DNA of 64,000 nt from Saccharibacillus endophyticus (GTDB lineage Bacteria > Bacillota > Bacilli > Paenibacillales > Paenibacillaceae): assembly GCF_013185185.1 (NCBI RefSeq), contig NZ_JAAZWE010000001.1, positions 1 to 64,000 of the forward strand, read 5' to 3'. Position 1 is the first letter of the stretch, and every line of letters starts with the position of its first letter. Made by a program: the position numbers and the translations under genes. Below the pieces are notes generated by a model that saw only the letters and a program-made list of their open reading frames with translations, was not told where the DNA came from and made no database searches. This document shows, one piece after another, positions 1 to 8,252 of the stretch.

Positions 1-39
1 TGGACCGCAGGGTCCCGGGAGAGTAGGAAGCTGCCAAGC
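1..39 (+). rRNA. 5S ribosomal RNA, 3' end (partial)
   Basis: The first bases match the conserved 3' third of Firmicute 5S rRNA: the loop-E/helix IV region ending in CCGGGAGAGTAGG, followed by the closing helix strand CTGCCAAGC. The 5' part lies outside the window. A rho-independent terminator follows within 10 bases, as expected at the end of a 16S-23S-5S operon, so the window begins just downstream of an rRNA operon. Confidence 0.9.
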
Positions 40-47
40 CAATGAAG

Positions 48-80
48 AAGTCTTCTCTTAACAGGGAAGGCTTTTTTCTT
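48..80 (+). terminator. rRNA operon terminator
   Basis: An 11-bp stem (48-58 with 63-73, two G-U pairs) closes a TAAC loop and runs into a T-rich tail (72-80). It lies directly after the 5S rRNA end. Confidence 0.85.
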
Positions 81-975
81 GTTTCCGGAGACTCTACCTC
101 TTTCGGCGGTTAGAGCATGTACGAAAACTCAGCGATGTGCATCTGGAGCTGTTTTTTTACCCGTTGCGGATATCGACTTAAAGCGTGTCGCTATCCACCT
201 ATACCTCCGTTACTTTCCCTCGACGTACCCCGGCATGCTTTCTGAAAAGTTACTTGCTGCGAATAAAAATCCATCCAATCTGCTTCCTTCGAATTTTACA
301 TACACGCCCTAGTACCTTGACCGTATAGCATCTGAGGTTTGAGCGCGAAACCTCGCTTTCATGAATCGTTTTGCCCGTGATCGGTGGCTAGCGGATCGCA
401 TATCCTTTAAACCGATTATTTTCGTAATCTGAAATCCGTAATGGATCGTAGGGGCGTTTAAACCGGAAAAACGGATGAAATCGGCACGAAAATCGGCCTT
501 TTTCACCGTTAAGCGTCGCCTCGTTCCGTTAAAATTCTCAATTCCCGAATTCGTAGCGCTAAGCGTCATGTCGATCTGTTACATGTCCTCTTCTCCGGAT
601 TGCGCTCTCACACCCTCCTACTAAAAATTATGTCGAAATTGTAACTTTTCAAGGGGTTTTATAGTAGAATGGACTTTGGGTCTAAACATTGCCTCGCAGG
701 TGGCCGATAATACATAAAGTGGGGCTTTTTCAGAAAAAATTATGAATCTTCCACGGATACTGCCCGGATAGCGATCACAGATGAAATGACACCTCGGGTC
801 CCCCAGGATTTATTGCGCATAACATGGCCTGGAAACGAGAAAAGGTCCGGCATTCTCCGTTTATTTCTTCGTAATAGAGGCAAGACAAAAATAGCATGAC
901 GGCACAGTTTGAATTTATAGGATATAAACAGATAGTTATAAAGAATTTTCAATCAACCATTTTGGGAGGTACATC
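80..975. other. 900-bp non-coding stretch between the rRNA operon and the first protein gene
   Basis: No convincing gene is seen. Reading frames at 79-312 (+) and 309-569 (-) lack a usable ribosome binding site and look random in composition. A short palindromic element lies at 226-311 (listed separately). The last 60 bases are A/T-rich and should hold the promoter of the beta-helix gene at 976, but no clear -35/-10 pair stands out. The rest is unexplained. Confidence 0.5.
226..311 (+). repeat. Small palindromic element, family 2, copy 1
   Basis: Bounded by TACCCCGGCATGC on the left and ACACGCCCTA on the right. The same ends occur at 23091-23153 (TACCCGGGCATGC...ACACGCCCTA) and, inverted, at 21631-21684. 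The inner part is A/T-rich and less well paired than in the other copies. The TA at each border suggests a TA target site. It resembles a miniature inverted-repeat element without coding capacity; no parent transposase is visible in the window. Confidence 0.5.
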
Positions 976-2628
976 TTGAGTAAACGTAAATTTTTATCCG
1001 GTTTGGTGGTTTTATCGTTAAGTATCGGAGGAACTTTGGCAGGAGGCGTAACGTCGGAAGCTGCTGGAGTTACCAAGACGTACTCGTCTTCAGCAGCATT
1101 CAGCATGTCTCAGCAGGGAGCCGGTCAGTGGTATTACGAGAAGCTATCTGGCACCGCATATCTTGATCTGGTTTATGACAAGAAAAATAATCGCTGGGCT
1201 GCGCCTAGCGGCTACCCTTGGGTATCGGCAACGGCTCTTCATCCGGATCAGAATTTCGATGCGGTTCGTAAATGGGTTTCTCCAGGGAAGGGAACTATTT
1301 CAATCTCCGGAAGCGTGAAAAAAGGCAGCAGCGAAGGGGACGGAGTCGTTGCAACGATCAAAAAAGATAATGTGAAGCTGTGGAGCTCAAGTATTACGAA
1401 TACAACAGCTGTTACTCCGAAAGGCGTTTCGGCAATTCCTGTGGAAGAAGGTACCGAAATTTCGTTTATCGTGAATAAGCTCGGAAATGCGAATCACGAT
1501 CATACGATGTGGGAACCGGATATTGTTTATAGCGGTTCGGCTCCGGCAGCTTCGTCGAGTACGGGAAAGAGCACCAAAGCATCGGCAGCTGCTCAAATCA
1601 AATCATCGCCGGTTGTATCGGTTCTGGATTACGGGGCAAAAGCTAATGACAATGTAGACGATTATGCCGCTTTTGTTGCTGCGATCGATGCGGCAAAAAC
1701 GTCAGGCAAGCCCGTGTATGTTCCTGCGGGAAATTATATTTTGAGTGATATTTTGACCATTGACGGCGTAAAAGTACAGGGTGCCGGCAAATTTTTGACT
1801 ACGATCACTTCAACCAATCCGAAACGCGGCTCGATCGATCTCAAAGGCAACGGCGTAGAACTGAGCAATTTAAAGCATGTCTACCAGACGACCGTGCCGC
1901 GTGGGGACGGATCTAACGAAAAAAATAGCATTACTGTACGCGGAGCAAAAAACTTTAAAATTCAGGACGTTTATGTAAGCAAATCCAGTACGGCAGGTAT
2001 CATGGTTACGTACGGCTCGACAAACGGAACGGTCAGTGGTAACACACTCGATTCGACAGGTGCCGACGGCATTCATATGACCGGCGGAAGCAGCCATATT
2101 ACGGTTGAGAACAATATCGTGCGTAAAGCCGGCGACGATACGATTGCGGTTGTCAGCTATATCGATAGCGATGTGAACCCGGTCAATAACATTACCATTC
2201 GCAAAAACAATGTCGGTTACGGTTCAAAAGCGCGGGGAATCGCAGTCGTAGGGGGTACGGATGTGACCATCTCGAATAACTCGGTTCAAGATACGAATAT
2301 GGCAGGGGTTTATGTAGCCGTCGAAGCCTCCTATAATACGCGAAACGTAGATCGGATTACCGTATCGAACAACGTCATTAACCATACGGGAATCGCACAA
2401 CCCCAGAATCATCCGAACGTGTTGGTCTATGCTTCTCAAGGCGTTGTGGATAATGTCGTATTCACAGGGAATATCATTAAAAATGGTGCGCATCGCGGTA
2501 TTGGCGTGTGGGGTGAAGGGAAAATCAAAAACATCACATTCAATAAAAACACATTGATTAATCGTGTAGGCGCGCCTACTACATTTACAAACGGAACGAT
2601 CAAACTGAATCAAAACGTAGGATTTTAA
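976..2628 (+). CDS. Secreted right-handed beta-helix protein (pectate-lyase-like fold)
   Basis: 550 residues. The start is TTG, chosen because GGGAGGT (964-970) sits 5 bases upstream and the N-terminus is a signal peptide (MSKRK, hydrophobic stretch, cut near SEAAG). Residues about 35-190 form a beta-rich domain without a family I recognise. After a Ser/Ala linker, residues about 210-550 are a parallel beta-helix beginning VLDYGAKANDNVDDYAAF, the usual opening of the pectate lyase superfamily (Pectate_lyase_3), with many N-x-I/V turns. Such proteins are lyases, hydrolases or epimerases of acidic polysaccharides. It lies upstream of an exopolysaccharide operon and beside a paralogue at 2905, which suggests action on the cell's own polymer; the exact activity is unknown. 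Confidence 0.85.
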   Translation: MSKRKFLSGLVVLSLSIGGTLAGGVTSEAAGVTKTYSSSAAFSMSQQGAGQWYYEKLSGTAYLDLVYDKKNNRWAAPSGYPWVSATALHPDQNFDAVRKWVSPGKGTISISGSVKKGSSEGDGVVATIKKDNVKLWSSSITNTTAVTPKGVSAIPVEEGTEISFIVNKLGNANHDHTMWEPDIVYSGSAPAASSSTGKSTKASAAAQIKSSPVVSVLDYGAKANDNVDDYAAFVAAIDAAKTSGKPVYVPAGNYILSDILTIDGVKVQGAGKFLTTITSTNPKRGSIDLKGNGVELSNLKHVYQTTVPRGDGSNEKNSITVRGAKNFKIQDVYVSKSSTAGIMVTYGSTNGTVSGNTLDSTGADGIHMTGGSSHITVENNIVRKAGDDTIAVVSYIDSDVNPVNNITIRKNNVGYGSKARGIAVVGGTDVTISNNSVQDTNMAGVYVAVEASYNTRNVDRITVSNNVINHTGIAQPQNHPNVLVYASQGVVDNVVFTGNIIKNGAHRGIGVWGEGKIKNITFNKNTLINRVGAPTTFTNGTIKLNQNVGF

Positions 2629-2672
2629 AGGATAGATTTGTTGGGTAGATCCGAGAGGAATTTAACCTGAGA

Positions 2673-2710
2673 GAAGCGGATGTCGGCGAGAACCGGCATT
2701 CGCTTTTTTA
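2673..2710 (+). terminator. Terminator after the beta-helix gene
   Basis: AAGCGGATGTCGG pairs with CCGGCATTCGCTT (two G-U pairs) around a short loop, followed by TTTTTT. It lies about 45 bases past the stop of the gene at 976-2628, so the second beta-helix gene is probably transcribed separately. Confidence 0.8.
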
Positions 2711-2904
2711 TTGATTTATTGAGGTTAGTGCTTAGAGAAGAACAATGCGGTTTAAATAACACTAATCCTGCTTAACCGCTTTTCACCGTTCTGAAACATA
2801 AAAGGGAACCTTTTCCGGAATAAAAACTTTGTTTGAACGGATTATTGAAAACGTTATTAGGTTTGGATGTGGAGTGAGAGTCGAAAAGCGTGAAGGAGGA
2901 AACC

Positions 2905-4077
2905 ATGAGAAAAAAAACAAACAGGAAAATTTGGTGGGCCATTTCGATCGTCGTCGTGCTTGCGGCTGCTCTCGCGATTTGGAGAGGGGCTATTTTTATG
3001 AGAGAAGAAGCGAAGACGCCGGAAGCTGCAAACATTGGTTCTACAGTTGAGGTACCGGAGGGTGCATTGTCGATTGTCGATGAAGGGGCAACGCCGGATG
3101 ATGATACGGATGATTTGGCAGCTATTCAAGCAGCGCTTGATCGAGCGGCCGCAGAACAAGTTGCCGTATACATCCCCCCGGGCAACTATCGACTGAGCGG
3201 TATTTTGGTTATCGACGGAGTAGAACTGTTGGGAGACGGAGCCGATCAAGCCATTCTGACTTCAACCAATCCTGAAAACGGTTCGATCGACGTCGAAGGA
3301 GACGGTGCAGTGCTTAGCGGCTTTGCCCATGTCTATGAAACAACGGTCGAACGCGGGAACGGAGCTAATGATAAGAATAGTATTACGCTGCGAGGTGCCA
3401 CTAACTTTACGCTTCAAGGACTAAAAATCGATAAGTCGAGCACCGCAGGGATTTTTGTGGGCGATGAATCTGCGAACGGTACCATACGCGGCAATTCGCT
3501 TCAGGATACAGGAGCCGACGGGATACATATCACCAACGGAAGCAGCAATGTAACTGTAGAAGAAAATAGCGTTCGAAAGGCAGGAGACGACACGATTGCC
3601 GTAGTCAGTTACGAAGAGAACTCAAAGACAACTCAAGATATCACCATCCGAAGAAACGATGTGGGATATGGCTCGAAGGCCCGGGGCATTTCTGTTGTTG
3701 GCGGAGAAAATGTGACAATCGAGAACAATCAGATTCGGGATACGGAAATGGCTGGCATCTATATCTCGGTTGAAAAGGAATGGGATACTCGTAACGTGAA
3801 AAATATCGTGATTAACGAAAATACGATCGAGCATACGGGTACACGACTTGGATCGGAACATCCGAATATTCTGGTTTATGCCTCACAAGGGATCATCGAC
3901 GAAGTGAAGTTCAACGGAAATACCATCAGCAACTCGGTACATGGCGGAATAGGCGTATGGGGAGACGGAGACATCGGCAACATCTATTTCGACGCAAATA
4001 AACTCGAAAATACGAAAGGATTGGCAACAAATTTCAAAAGCGGAACGATTCATTCTGAAGGCAATACAGGGTTTTGA
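2905..4077 (+). CDS. Membrane-anchored right-handed beta-helix protein
   Basis: 390 residues from the ATG at 2905; AAGGAGGA (2893-2900) is correctly spaced for it, so an in-frame GTG at 2890 is unlikely. One N-terminal membrane segment (WWAISIVVVLAAALAIW, about 11-27) has no clear cleavage site, so the protein should stay anchored facing outward. Residues about 50-390 are a beta-helix closely similar to the C-terminal half of the 976-2628 product: shared stretches include AGDDTIAVVSY, GYGSKARGI and HPN(V/I)LVYASQG. It lacks the extra N-terminal beta domain of its paralogue. Probably a lyase or epimerase of an acidic polysaccharide; the function is inferred from fold and location only. Confidence 0.85.
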   Translation: MRKKTNRKIWWAISIVVVLAAALAIWRGAIFMREEAKTPEAANIGSTVEVPEGALSIVDEGATPDDDTDDLAAIQAALDRAAAEQVAVYIPPGNYRLSGILVIDGVELLGDGADQAILTSTNPENGSIDVEGDGAVLSGFAHVYETTVERGNGANDKNSITLRGATNFTLQGLKIDKSSTAGIFVGDESANGTIRGNSLQDTGADGIHITNGSSNVTVEENSVRKAGDDTIAVVSYEENSKTTQDITIRRNDVGYGSKARGISVVGGENVTIENNQIRDTEMAGIYISVEKEWDTRNVKNIVINENTIEHTGTRLGSEHPNILVYASQGIIDEVKFNGNTISNSVHGGIGVWGDGDIGNIYFDANKLENTKGLATNFKSGTIHSEGNTGF

Positions 4078-4086
4078 ATTTCGAAA

Positions 4087-4119
4087 AGGAGTCAGAGGTA
4101 TATCCCTGGCTCCTTTTTG
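4087..4119 (+). terminator. Terminator after the second beta-helix gene
   Basis: AGGAGTCAG pairs with CTGGCTCCT (one G-U pair) and is followed by TTTTTG. It separates the beta-helix genes from the exopolysaccharide operon. Confidence 0.8.
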
Positions 4120-4785
4120 TTACTTTAGGTTGCTTTCTCTCTTAAAATAGGAAAATGAGTCTGCTTGCTTGCGAAAAGTGAATAGGCATAAAGAACTAAA
4201 ATCGCTTCAAAGAAATTGAATTTGATTCAAGCGAAAAGGGCGGGTTTATAAACTAGCATCGCAAAAGCAAATAAAAAGATGTGAGGAGGAAGTTAAGAAT
4301 TTGAAAAAGTTTTGTGAAGGCTTTGTAAACAATTTTTGAAGAAAAAGCAAAGCCAGCTAAAGGTTAAATTAGCAGCCGAGTAAATGAGCTGCCGTTAAGA
4401 GAAGCAAGAGGCGAGTGCAGGGACTACAAGGATTTGATAGCAAAAAATCCGCATAGGGACTTTTGGCATCCAAAGATGAACAACTTCTTTTCGCTACGTC
4501 GGTGCGCTATCCACGGAAGGGAGTTGATCGCGAAGCTTGAGCGGACTACATAATCGGAGTGTTCACGAGAAATTCCTGAATAGGTTGGTCTCTTGCAGCG
4601 AACCAAGAAATAGCCGGATAAACGGCAAAGGTTCGAATTTTCTATTTTTAATTTTGAAAATGTAAGTCGTTTCCACAACCTTTTCGAAATTAATCAATTT
4701 TATTTTCAATATGTAAAGATTGTTCTCATTGCGTAAAAGGGTTCACCGACTGTTAACCATCTCATTGAACACGGAGGGATCGTGC
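4120..4785 (+). promoter_or_regulatory. Long leader region upstream of the exopolysaccharide operon
   Basis: 666 bases without a plausible gene. A weak promoter candidate is TTGATT (4222-4227), 17 bases, TTTATA (4245-4250). Downstream are several possible hairpins: GGCTTTG with CAAAGCC (about 4318-4356), GCAGC with GCTGC (about 4371-4395), GGATT with AATCC (about 4431-4450). The GCAAAGCC and AGCTGCCG segments faintly recall class I c-di-GMP riboswitches, but the pairing is not canonical and I do not assign it. No terminator with a T-run is seen. It is probably a structured 5' leader. Confidence 0.35.
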
Positions 4786-5541
4786 ATGGAGTTAAAAGAA
4801 TATTTGAGCGTCATTAAGAAAAGATGGTGGGTGCTTGCCCTGACCGTGTTGGTGTGCTTCGCTGCTGCGATTGCATTCAACTCCAGATATGAGCCCCTCT
4901 ATAAAGCTTCCGTCGACTTGATCGTCAATGAACCTTCGATCAGCAGTACGGGGCAGGCGCAGGTCGACTCCAACTCGATTGAAGCCAATCTTAAACTGAT
5001 CAATACGTACAAAAAGATCATTACATCCGATTCCATCACCAAACTCGTGGTAGAACGCCATCCCGAGTTGAACCTGACTTCGACGCAGATCGGCGACAAA
5101 CTTATGATCGATTCGACGCAAAACACGCAAGTCATTAACGTTTCCGTGCAAGATCCTTCATACGAGAAGGCTGCAACGATCGCCAATTCGACCGGCAACG
5201 TATTCATCAGCCAAATTCCGGAGATTATGCAGGTCAACAATGTCAGCGTCTTGAACGCAGCCGACCCGAATCTTTCGGCGGCTCCGGTAAACGATCACAG
5301 ACAGATGGTAATCGTTTTGAGTCTGATCGTGGGACTTATGCTGGGCTTCGGTATCCTTTTCCTGATCGAATACTTGGACGATTCCGTCAAAACGGAGTTC
5401 GACGTGGAAACCGCGCTCGGGTTGCCCGTATTGGCGAAAGTGGAACGGATCGCGAAAAGCGATTTGAAAAACCAGCAAACCAACGATTCAGGACAGCCTG
5501 AAGAAAAAGCACTTCTTCGTACTGCCAACGAGCAGCGATAA
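4786..5541 (+). CDS. Wzz/CapA-type chain-length determinant and BY-kinase modulator
   Basis: 251 residues from the ATG at 4786, preceded by GGAGGG (4773-4778). It begins MELKEYLSVIKKRWWVLAL, the typical start of YveK/CapA/EpsA proteins. Membrane segments are at about 17-35 and 178-198, flanking an extracellular Wzz domain. In this family the short cytosolic tail activates a separate tyrosine autokinase and the pair controls polymer length. The partner kinase is the gene at 6825; unusually, a glycosyltransferase gene lies between them. First gene of the exopolysaccharide operon. Confidence 0.9.
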   Translation: MELKEYLSVIKKRWWVLALTVLVCFAAAIAFNSRYEPLYKASVDLIVNEPSISSTGQAQVDSNSIEANLKLINTYKKIITSDSITKLVVERHPELNLTSTQIGDKLMIDSTQNTQVINVSVQDPSYEKAATIANSTGNVFISQIPEIMQVNNVSVLNAADPNLSAAPVNDHRQMVIVLSLIVGLMLGFGILFLIEYLDDSVKTEFDVETALGLPVLAKVERIAKSDLKNQQTNDSGQPEEKALLRTANEQR

Positions 5542-5553
5542 GAGAGGCGAGCC

Positions 5554-6768
5554 ATGAAACTCATTCAACCCGAACTTCCCGTACTGATCTATCGGGATCA
5601 AATCTTGCCGCCGTCCGAGACTTTCATCAAAAGTCAGGCTGAACGTTTTGAATCTTTCCATTCTTATTTCATGGGTTCGCGTCTCGTGCCCGGACTGCAG
5701 ATCGAAGCCGATAAGCAGATTATTATCAACACCGGGGGAGTATCGGGGCGAAGAAAAGAGCTTGAATTCAAGCTGATGGGGCCCGGTCGCAGATTGACGC
5801 AGCGTCTTAAAGCGATTCAGCCCAAACTCATTCATGCTCATTTCGGTCCGGAAGGCTGTCTGGCTATGCCGATTGCGGAGAAATTGAAAATTCCGTTGAT
5901 CGTAACTTTCCATGGATATGACGCGACAACCAAGGACGAGTACGCCAGAAAATCTTATTATACCCATCGAAATTATCTGAAACAGCGCTCGAAACTTCAG
6001 AAAAAAGGAGATCTGTTTATTGCGGTATCGGATTTCATCCGCAGTAAATTGATCAGCCAGGGTTATCCGCCGGAAAAGATCGTTCGTCACTATATCGGGA
6101 TTAACGTGGAGTCCTTTACGCCGGACCCTGCGATTCAGCGTCAGGAGACGGTTTTGTTCGTTGGACGGCTTGTTGAGGTCAAAGGTTGTGCTTATTTGAT
6201 CAAAGCTATGGCTGAAGTCCAACGCAAAAATCCTGAAGCCGAGCTTGTCGTGATCGGAGACGGTCCGCTTCGCGGGGAACTGGAACGTATGGCGGCACAG
6301 CACCTGAAACGTTATCGGTTTCTTGGGACGCAGCCGCATCATGTCGTTCGCGAGTGGATGAACAAAGCAAGAGTGTTCAGCGTTCCAAGTGTCAGAGCCG
6401 AGAACGGTGCCGAAGAAGGGCTGGGCATGGTGTTCTTGGAAGCAGCTGCAATGGGGGTTCCGGTGGCAAGCTTTGCTACAGGAGGGATTCCGGAAGCTGT
6501 CGAACACGGCAAGAGCGGTTATCTCGCGCCTGAGCGGGATTCGCATAGACTGGGTGCTTACATCGAACGTCTTTTGACGGAGCGCGATCTATGGAAATCG
6601 TTCAGCGAGTATGGTCAGGCCCGAGTCAGCCGTCAGTTTGACCTGCAGGAGCAGACTCGAAAAATGGAAGACCTCTACAAGATGGTTATTTCCAAGCAAT
6701 GGACCGAGGATCGGCTGCGATCGGATTCGATCATTCCTTCCGTCGGTGAAGCCCAACATGTTTTATAA
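5554..6768 (+). CDS. Glycosyltransferase, GT4 family (colanic-acid type)
   Basis: 404 residues, starting 12 bases after the previous stop with AGAGAGGCGAG as ribosome site. The N-terminal PVLIYRDQILPPSETFIKSQ is characteristic of WcaL/AmsK-like GT4 enzymes. The C-terminal Rossmann half has VLFVGRLVEVKG and the EX7E nucleotide-sugar signature in EGLGMVFLEAAAMGVP. It should transfer one sugar from an NDP-sugar to the lipid-linked repeat unit at the inner membrane face. Donor and acceptor cannot be read from the sequence. Its position between the chain-length gene and its kinase is odd. Confidence 0.88.
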   Translation: MKLIQPELPVLIYRDQILPPSETFIKSQAERFESFHSYFMGSRLVPGLQIEADKQIIINTGGVSGRRKELEFKLMGPGRRLTQRLKAIQPKLIHAHFGPEGCLAMPIAEKLKIPLIVTFHGYDATTKDEYARKSYYTHRNYLKQRSKLQKKGDLFIAVSDFIRSKLISQGYPPEKIVRHYIGINVESFTPDPAIQRQETVLFVGRLVEVKGCAYLIKAMAEVQRKNPEAELVVIGDGPLRGELERMAAQHLKRYRFLGTQPHHVVREWMNKARVFSVPSVRAENGAEEGLGMVFLEAAAMGVPVASFATGGIPEAVEHGKSGYLAPERDSHRLGAYIERLLTERDLWKSFSEYGQARVSRQFDLQEQTRKMEDLYKMVISKQWTEDRLRSDSIIPSVGEAQHVL

Positions 6769-6824
6769 AAGCAGATCTACCCTTCAGCATGAACCAATCC
6801 TATTAAAGGCAGGCGATGTAATCG

Positions 6825-7466
6825 ATGACTAGAGCCATGAGCAGCGGAACTTACCTGGTGGCCAATAAAAACTCAACTGCGGACGCCTCCGAAGCCTATC
6901 GGACGCTGCGCACGAACATCCGCTTTTCGGCGATGGGGCGTTCCTCGAAAATTTTATTGGTCACCTCGGCAGGCAGTGATGAAGGCAAAACGACAACCGC
7001 AACGAATCTGGCCGTCTCTTATTCGCAAGAAAACAAGAAAGTGCTGCTGATTGACGGGGATTTGCGAAACCCTTCGCTCCAACGAGTCTTTCCACGTTCC
7101 AACAAGCGAGGGTTGACCGATGTGTTGAGCGGACAATGCGGCTTGGAAGCAGCGGTATCCACGACGGCCATTTCCAATTTGTCGGTGCTTACCGCAGGTA
7201 CGATACCGCCTAATCCGTCCGAAATTCTCGGTTCCGATCGTATGCAAGAATTGTTGAAAGAAGTTTCCGCGTACTATGACGTTGTATTGATCGATTCGCC
7301 GGCCGCATTGGATGTGTCGGATGCGCAGATCCTCGGCACGATGTCGGACGGCGTGGTATTGGTGGCTCATCAAGGCAAGGTAACGAAGGAAGAATTGAAG
7401 AGAGTGAAGCGCGGCATGGATCACGTGAACGCTCACATTTTAGGCGTCGTATTGAACAAAGCGTAA
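6825..7466 (+). CDS. Bacterial tyrosine kinase (CpsD/CapB type) lacking the C-terminal tyrosine cluster
   Basis: 213 residues. Start taken as ATG 6825 behind AAAGGCAGG; ATG 6837 is a possible alternative. It contains Walker A (TSAGSDEGKTTTATNLA), Walker A' (VLLIDGDLRNP) and Walker B (VVLIDSP), the full catalytic set of BY-kinases. The N-terminal EAYRTLRTNIRFS is the usual oligomerisation helix. The protein ends ...ILGVVLNKA, without the Tyr-rich tail that is normally autophosphorylated. It should pair with the Wzz-like protein encoded at 4786 to control export or length. No cognate phosphatase gene is in the operon. Confidence 0.9.
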   Translation: MTRAMSSGTYLVANKNSTADASEAYRTLRTNIRFSAMGRSSKILLVTSAGSDEGKTTTATNLAVSYSQENKKVLLIDGDLRNPSLQRVFPRSNKRGLTDVLSGQCGLEAAVSTTAISNLSVLTAGTIPPNPSEILGSDRMQELLKEVSAYYDVVLIDSPAALDVSDAQILGTMSDGVVLVAHQGKVTKEELKRVKRGMDHVNAHILGVVLNKA

Positions 7467-7517
7467 AGACTGCAAGCTCGACATCCACAGACACCCAAGA
7501 CAAATGGAGGGGAAACC

Positions 7518-8210
7518 ATGAGTGTAGTCAGAAATGATGCCGAAGCGGCAGAGTACAATGAAGCGGCGTTCAGGGACCTAACCTGGAATCGGGGAATCGT
7601 GTTCAATACAACCAAACGGAGTATGGATCTGGTAGCTTCTCTGATTGGTCTGATTCTTTTATCGCCCGTATTTTTGGTATTGGCTATTCTGATCAAGATC
7701 GAAGATCCGAAAGGACCTGTGTTCTTCAAGCAAAAAAGATTCGGAAAGAACTCGAACATGTTCAGCATTTACAAGTTCCGTTCGATGGCGACCAATGCGG
7801 AGCAGCGATTGAAAGAAGATCCGGCCCTGTATGAAAAATACGTCGCCAACAACTATAAGCTGGAGCAAGACGAAGATCCCCGCATCACGTCCATCGGTCG
7901 TTTCCTGCGCAAGACGAGCCTCGACGAGCTGCCGCAGCTGTTAAACGTACTCAAAGGCGAAATGAGCCTGGTCGGCCCGAGACCCATCGTGGCGCAGGAA
8001 TTGAAAGAGTATAAAGACCGCAAAGACGATCTGCTCTCCGTCAAACCGGGCGTAACCGGGTATTGGCAGGTTAGCGGACGCAGCGACGTCGGTTATCCCG
8101 AGCGCGTAGACCTGGAACTCCATTATGTCTATCACCGGACGATCTGGCTGGATATTCGGATTCTGTTTGCGACTGTCGTCAGCGTATTGCTCAAAAGAGG
8201 CGCTTATTGA
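7518..8210 (+). CDS. Priming undecaprenyl-phosphate sugar phosphotransferase
   Basis: 230 residues, ribosome site GGAGGGG just upstream. One N-terminal membrane segment (about 35-57, [20 protein letters not shown]) is followed by the catalytic domain with [42 protein letters not shown] and [14 protein letters not shown], all hallmarks of the WbaP/EpsL short-form family. It moves sugar-1-phosphate (often glucose or galactose) from a UDP-sugar to undecaprenyl phosphate and so starts each repeat unit. With GalU in the operon, UDP-glucose is the likely donor (inference). Confidence 0.93.
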   Translation: MSVVRNDAEAAEYNEAAFRDLTWNRGIVFNTTKRSMDLVASLIGLILLSPVFLVLAILIKIEDPKGPVFFKQKRFGKNSNMFSIYKFRSMATNAEQRLKEDPALYEKYVANNYKLEQDEDPRITSIGRFLRKTSLDELPQLLNVLKGEMSLVGPRPIVAQELKEYKDRKDDLLSVKPGVTGYWQVSGRSDVGYPERVDLELHYVYHRTIWLDIRILFATVVSVLLKRGAY

Positions 8211-8252
8211 GCTCAGGCTGACTCCTATATCAGAAGAGAAAGGATGATCCGA

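Noticed and set aside
309..569. 86-codon minus-strand frame near the rRNA end, with GGAGGG further upstream at about 612-618
   Set aside because: The GGAGGG is followed too closely by a GTG whose frame stops after 10 codons; the 86-codon frame itself has no ribosome site and looks random.
4318..4400. Class I c-di-GMP riboswitch in the exopolysaccharide leader
   Set aside because: Only GCAAAGCC and a GCTGCCG tail agree; the P1 arrangement and conserved GGGCAAAC/GGGACGC context are missing, so it is kept as an unassigned structured leader.
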